Shown here: piece by piece, positions 26,943 to 29,871 of the stretch
Layout of the letters: the number at the start of each line of letters is the position of its first letter
Position numbering within the stretch: the first letter of the stretch is position 1
Source of the DNA: Chromera velia
Taxonomy: Eukaryota > Sar > Chromeraceae
Length of the DNA stretch: 29,871 bases
Reading direction: 5' to 3'
NCBI GenBank assembly: GCA_018398765.1
Contig: JAHBMJ010000891.1
Coordinates: 1 to 29,871, forward strand
Notes under the pieces: generated by a model
Told to the model about the DNA's origin: nothing
Seen by the model: only the letters and a program-made list of their open reading frames with translations
The model's database searches: none
Translations under genes and position numbers: made by a program

Positions 26943-27330
26943 GTGTGACGCAGGACGAGATGCGGGAGGGGACAGAGGCCTTGGAAGAGGCAGACAGAAG
27001 GAGGCATGGGGAAGAATATCGGGCACGGCGAGCGCCCCCTCCTGGATTCTCCCCGTCCCTCCGGGGCTCGGGTTGGGGAGCAGGTGAGACCTCTCATTTG
27101 ATTTATTGATCAGAGGCGGGACGGCCAGCCCCTTTCTTCATTTGCTCGTCCCTTCGTCCCGCCGAGGGAAAGGAGGTGATCCGAGGCGATCTGCGCAGGC
27201 CCAGGCTGTGGGGTTGTGGGGGCCGCTGGAAGGCTCGGAGGGCTTGAGGTCGTCTAGCAAGCCCTGGGAGCACTCGACCTTGTCTTCGGGGCTGCAGAGA
27301 AGCAGCAGCTGCAGCATCAAGAGAAGATGA
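26939..27330 (+). CDS. Two-exon gene candidate, unknown function
   Basis: ATG at 26939 gives M-S-V-T-Q-D-E-M-R-E-G-T-E-A-L-E-E-A-D-R and a Pro/Gly-rich end, then a strong donor GCAG|GTGAGA near 27084 in phase 1. A second exon after CGCCGAG (from ~27168) continues in phase with Q-A-Q-A-V-G-L-W-G-P-L-E-G-S and stops at 27330. An alternative terminal exon from ~27260 reads A-L-D-L-V-F-G-A-A-E-K-Q-Q-L-Q-H-Q-E-K-M-K up to 27407 and is at least as coding-like. Family not recognised. Confidence 0.4.
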
Positions 27331-27556
27331 AGAAGGCGCGTTGGGTGGCTTACTGTAGATCGGTTCGATGCCAGGTCGACGCAGGCAATGTGTTAGACAA
27401 GCGATGAAGCAAGCTAAACATCGTTACAAACTTGCGCTGTTATGGACGTTTGCGGAGAGTTTTACTCCAACGCAGGCCTGGGCCCTTCTCTATATACACC
27501 AAAGGGGATGCAGAATTTGAGTTCAGTAGAAAATTCTATCGGATTCACCTACGTGC

Positions 27557-27700
27557 ATGCAAGAAACGAAAGAGAGGGAGCACTTGGAGGAGGAAAGCTT
27601 GGCGGCCTTGATGACTGCATGCGAGAATGCTGAATGCAAATGTGCTGCTGTAAAGAAGGCTGACCTCAAGGGCGCCCTTTTCCAGAAGTCTGCCGCCTGA
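27557..27700 (+). CDS. 47-codon ORF containing duplicated exon copy 2
   Basis: ATG at 27557 starts M-Q-E-T-K-E-R-E-H-L-E-E-E-S-L-A-A-L-M-T, followed by A-C-E-N-A-E-C-K-C-A-A-V-K-K and K-G-A-L-F-Q-K-S-A-A before TGA. Three Cys (C-x4-C-x-C) suggest a possible metal site. The segment 27590-27693 is the better-preserved partner of 26442-26544. It may be an internal exon rather than a separate gene. From 27701 to 28168 no convincing gene is seen. Confidence 0.4.
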   Translation: MQETKEREHLEEESLAALMTACENAECKCAAVKKADLKGALFQKSAA

Positions 27701-28168
27701 AGGAGCGCGAAGGATCCTGCTTGTGCACATCTGCGAGTGCATGGTATACGAGTAGATGAGAGTGAGTCAAACAATCGCTTTCCATTGTTCCTCCCCTCTA
27801 AGACTCAAGTTTTCTTAGTCTTTCTCTATATACGACGAGAAACTTCGGGGCTCTTAGGTGCTTTCGGGAGCTCTCCGGAAGTCTTTGGGACGCGGGTAGC
27901 CACGCACCACCCCGGAAAAGCGTTGAACGATCATATTTGCAGGGGTGCCAGGGGTGCTCGTGCATGGGACTCGACACCATCAATCCGAATGCGTTTACTA
28001 CTGCTCAGGTCAGGTAACAATTTGAAGCAGCTATGTCATGCCCCTCCCTCTCGCAAAAAATCTGTCTCTCATTGGATTGGCTTTTGGGTTTCGATTTGGT
28101 GAGCAGAATTTCACAATTTCGTCAAGCATTTTAAGTAAGCCGCTTTGAGTTTTTGTCTTTCCGTGCAG

Positions 28169-28397
28169 GTAGATGGAGACCTCTACTGCCTTGCAGTCGC
28201 TGCCAAGCCCCAGAGCGTCGTCGTGGCAGACCCCCTCCAGCGGATTCTCGTGCTTGGAGGCAACAGGAGAGGAGAGCTCTTGTTTTATTGTTTCTACCAC
28301 GACCCCCGTTTCCCCCTCAGTGCCCGAAGTGTCAGCGCGTGGGCACTGAGGGGGCGGTGGCTTCACGAGCGCCAGGAAGGGGGTCAAATCTGCACTG
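28169..28397 (+). CDS. Internal exon of an unidentified gene
   Basis: Acceptor CTTTCCGTGCAG and donor CACTG|GTGAGC frame 76 codons (phase 1 at the end). It encodes V-D-G-D-L-Y-C-L-A-V-A-A-K-P-Q-S-V-V-V-A, then R-I-L-V-L-G-G-N-R-R-G-E-L-L-F-Y-C-F-Y. The short beta-strand pattern recalls one blade of a propeller protein, but that is a weak analogy. A second frame gives Q-C-P-K-C-Q-R-V-G in its last third. The partner exons were not found; a pyrimidine-rich intron follows to about 28480. Confidence 0.5.
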
Positions 28398-28479
28398 GTG
28401 AGCTCGCGTTTTCGTAATGTCCTTTTGTTTTCTCTTTTCTTTTCTTCTCCTTGTCTTTCCCTTTCGCTTTTCTTCTGTC

Positions 28480-28759
28480 CTGGAAATGACTGTTGATCTC
28501 GACAAATTCCGGAAAAGACTGATCGAGCACTTTTTCGACTTTTAAGAGTCCCGCGGGTCGAGTCGACTGATTTTTCGACCGATCTCTGCGCACATCAACT
28601 TCATTATCAAGAGGTCACAGCATTGCACATCTCTGTGATACTTAATCATACATAGAGCCATATGGAGAAAATGGCCAATACAGAGAAAGATCCAGTCAGA
28701 CTGAAGACAAAACACAACGACACACAGTCAGACTGGGCAAGAGACAAGAGCCCAAACAA
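28480..28759. other. No gene seen
   Basis: AT-balanced, mostly purine-rich on the plus strand from 28600. No coding pattern and no known repeat recognised before the hairpin. Confidence 0.4.
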
Positions 28760-28800
28760 AGTTTAGGCCCTCTTTTGACACACCCAAAAGAGCCTAAACT
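28760..28800. other. Imperfect inverted repeat, stem-loop
   Basis: Left arm 28760-28777 (AGTTTAGGCCCTCTTTTG) pairs with right arm 28785-28800 (CAAAAGAGCCTAAACT) with a two-base bulge and a seven-base loop. It lies between two genes, about 350 bp upstream of the HNH ORF. It could be an RNA hairpin, a small transposon end or a chance palindrome. Confidence 0.75.
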
Positions 28801-29038
28801 CAAAGCAGACACAATCATCTCAGTAAGCACATGCACGTCTCTCGCATCATCAAAGAAAGAAAAAGGATGAATTAAAGAAAGCGGTTATTGTTTGTTTGTA
28901 GTTTCAGAAACAAGCAGGGCAAGATGAGGAAGTCGAGGAGGCGAGAGAACTATGATAGGCGACACCCAAGGGCGCAACACGTCGACCACGACTCCCCAAC
29001 CCTCGCCTCCGTCCGCTGGACGCCTCCCCTAAGACCCA

Positions 29039-29045
29039 TATAAAA
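29039..29045 (+). promoter_or_regulatory. TATA box upstream of the HNH gene
   Basis: TATAAAA 62 bp before the ATG at 29108, within a short leader. It is well placed for a core promoter. Confidence 0.5.
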
Positions 29046-29107
29046 CCCTGACTCTATGCAAAAATTCAGCTGATTTCGTTGTCTCATCTTCTTGAATTTA
29101 GGAAAAC

Positions 29108-29527
29108 ATGGTCGTTGGCCCCTTTGAAGTTCCTGATTTGTCTTCTCTCTCAAAAAAAGAGAGAGAAGAAAAAATAAAGAATGAGTTGAACCTAGAGGCT
29201 AAAGAGCATATTATCTTTGGCCTCGGTGGCACATCCCCTTCTTGTGCAGAGTGTGGGAAGGGGTATGAAAGGGAGGAGTATACAGTTCGACGGAGAAAGG
29301 CGAAGGGCACATACAGAGTGCGGCACACTTTTCTTCGGTCCAATTTGGAGATGGACCATATAGTGCCCGTGAACAACACGGCCCATCCTTGGAGGCTCTG
29401 CAAGCTGGACTTCAAGAAGTTCAGCATGGCTGTGTGGCAAGAGAGGATGGATGGATTCATTGCAGAGGCCAATGGTGCACATGGGCCGGTGCGCCTTTTG
29501 TGTAAAGACTGCCATACTGCAGTCTAA
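29108..29527 (+). CDS. HNH-type endonuclease-like protein, intronless
   Basis: ATG at 29108 opens 139 codons ending TAA. Residues 10-35 are a charged helix. C46-x2-C49 (S-C-A-E-C-G-K) is followed by a basic strand, then M-D-H-I-V-P-V at 82-88, and near the C-terminus L-L-C-K-D-C-H at 130-136. A CxxC pair, D-H-I-x-P and C-x2-C-H in this order are the hallmarks of HNH nucleases with a structural zinc; His84 would be the general base and His136 a metal ligand. The middle Asn of the motif is less clear (Asn122 is a candidate). HNH proteins cut DNA in mobile introns, phages and repair systems. A single exon with its own TATA box, among intron-rich neighbours, suggests a retro- or horizontally acquired gene. 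The target is unknown. Confidence 0.75.
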   Translation: MVVGPFEVPDLSSLSKKEREEKIKNELNLEAKEHIIFGLGGTSPSCAECGKGYEREEYTVRRRKAKGTYRVRHTFLRSNLEMDHIVPVNNTAHPWRLCKLDFKKFSMAVWQERMDGFIAEANGAHGPVRLLCKDCHTAV

Positions 29528-29871
29528 TGGGCTTGGGAACCCACAGGAAAGTCTCCCACTCTATCAGACTCGGTCAGTTGAATATATAAAAATATATAGT
29601 CTTGTCTGGCTCTGTGTTTATTCATAGATGGACCTATTCTCATGTACACAGTCTTGTGTGTCTTTTTTCAAATAATTCTCATCAACATGCATTAATTCGC
29701 ATGCATGCACTCTTTGTCAATATACACACATGCACTCATACAGATTCATACACATGAATACATTCAACCACACGTTCACTCACCCACTCACACCCACTCT
29801 CCTGTCCCGACAGCCGCAGTTGCACTCTGGTTTCTTGAATGCTTCTTCCACAAGGCCTTCTTCCACCCTTT
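29528..29871. other. 3' flank of the HNH gene, no further gene
   Basis: Contains an AT-rich stretch (GAATATATAAAAATATATAG at 29580-29599), GCATGCATGC at 29699-29708 and a CACTCACCCACTCAC-type simple sequence near 29775-29800. No coding pattern was recognised. Confidence 0.5.

Noticed and set aside
26513..27097. 194-residue minus-strand ORF
   Set aside because: It is the antisense of plus-strand blocks with donor sites and coding-like composition. Its protein is low-complexity, Pro/Leu/Arg-rich, without motifs.
28169..28397. WD40 or propeller assignment for the exon
   Set aside because: Only a loose strand pattern with no GH or WD signature, so I kept it as unidentified.
1..29871. tRNA, rRNA or bacterial operon
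   Set aside because: No cloverleaf or rRNA core was recognised by eye, and introns with GT-AG ends plus LTR elements point to eukaryotic nuclear DNA. A covariance search was not possible here.

Overview
This window reads as nuclear DNA of a microbial eukaryote. Coding blocks are short, separated by GT...AG introns with long pyrimidine tracts, and mixed with LTR retrotransposons and decayed hAT DNA transposons. There is no operon structure and no ribosome-binding-site logic. A protist alga of the alveolate/chromerid type (for example Chromera) would fit the mid-range GC, the relic-rich introns, the CxH...CxxC repeat protein and the abundant GCATGC words. That is an impression from style, not a search result.

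Left third (1-8878): two LTR retrotransposons, both on the minus strand. Element A (1-2176, cut by the window edge) has a putative LTR, a primer-binding site, a Gag with a CCHC zinc knuckle and, after one in-frame TAG, an Arg/Gly-rich linker and a retropepsin-like protease. Element B (2189-8878) is bounded by two 606-bp LTRs about 98% identical. It carries an upstream ORF, a Ty3/gypsy-type Gag, a broken gag 3' end and a chromodomain. I recognise no reverse transcriptase, RNase H or integrase core, and about 3 kb of its interior is unexplained. Element A sits exactly 12 nt beyond one B-type LTR, inside a copy of B's leader, which suggests a former tandem array of B with A nested in it.

Middle (8879-16400): a phase-consistent four-exon gene of unknown function starts right beside the LTR. 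It is followed by fragments of a hAT-type (DUF659-like) transposase, best seen in the C-terminal dimerisation exon at 13195-13619. Next is a multi-exon gene encoding five CxH...CxxC zinc-type boxes and a Gly/Ala-rich tail (about 14642-16372).

Right part (16400-28400): many exon-like blocks, mostly plus strand, that I can support as coding by frame and splice signals but mostly cannot name. They include a two-exon gene with a possible F-box-like segment (21368-21904), a coding block with a 4-nt frameshifting duplication, a second hAT C-terminus, a DUF659-type exon, a BED-type zinc finger exon and a duplicated exon pair.

Right end (28400-29871): a gene-poor stretch with an imperfect hairpin, then a compact intronless gene with a TATA box encoding an HNH-type nuclease-like protein. 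Exon joins are manual predictions. No rRNA, tRNA or CRISPR was recognised.
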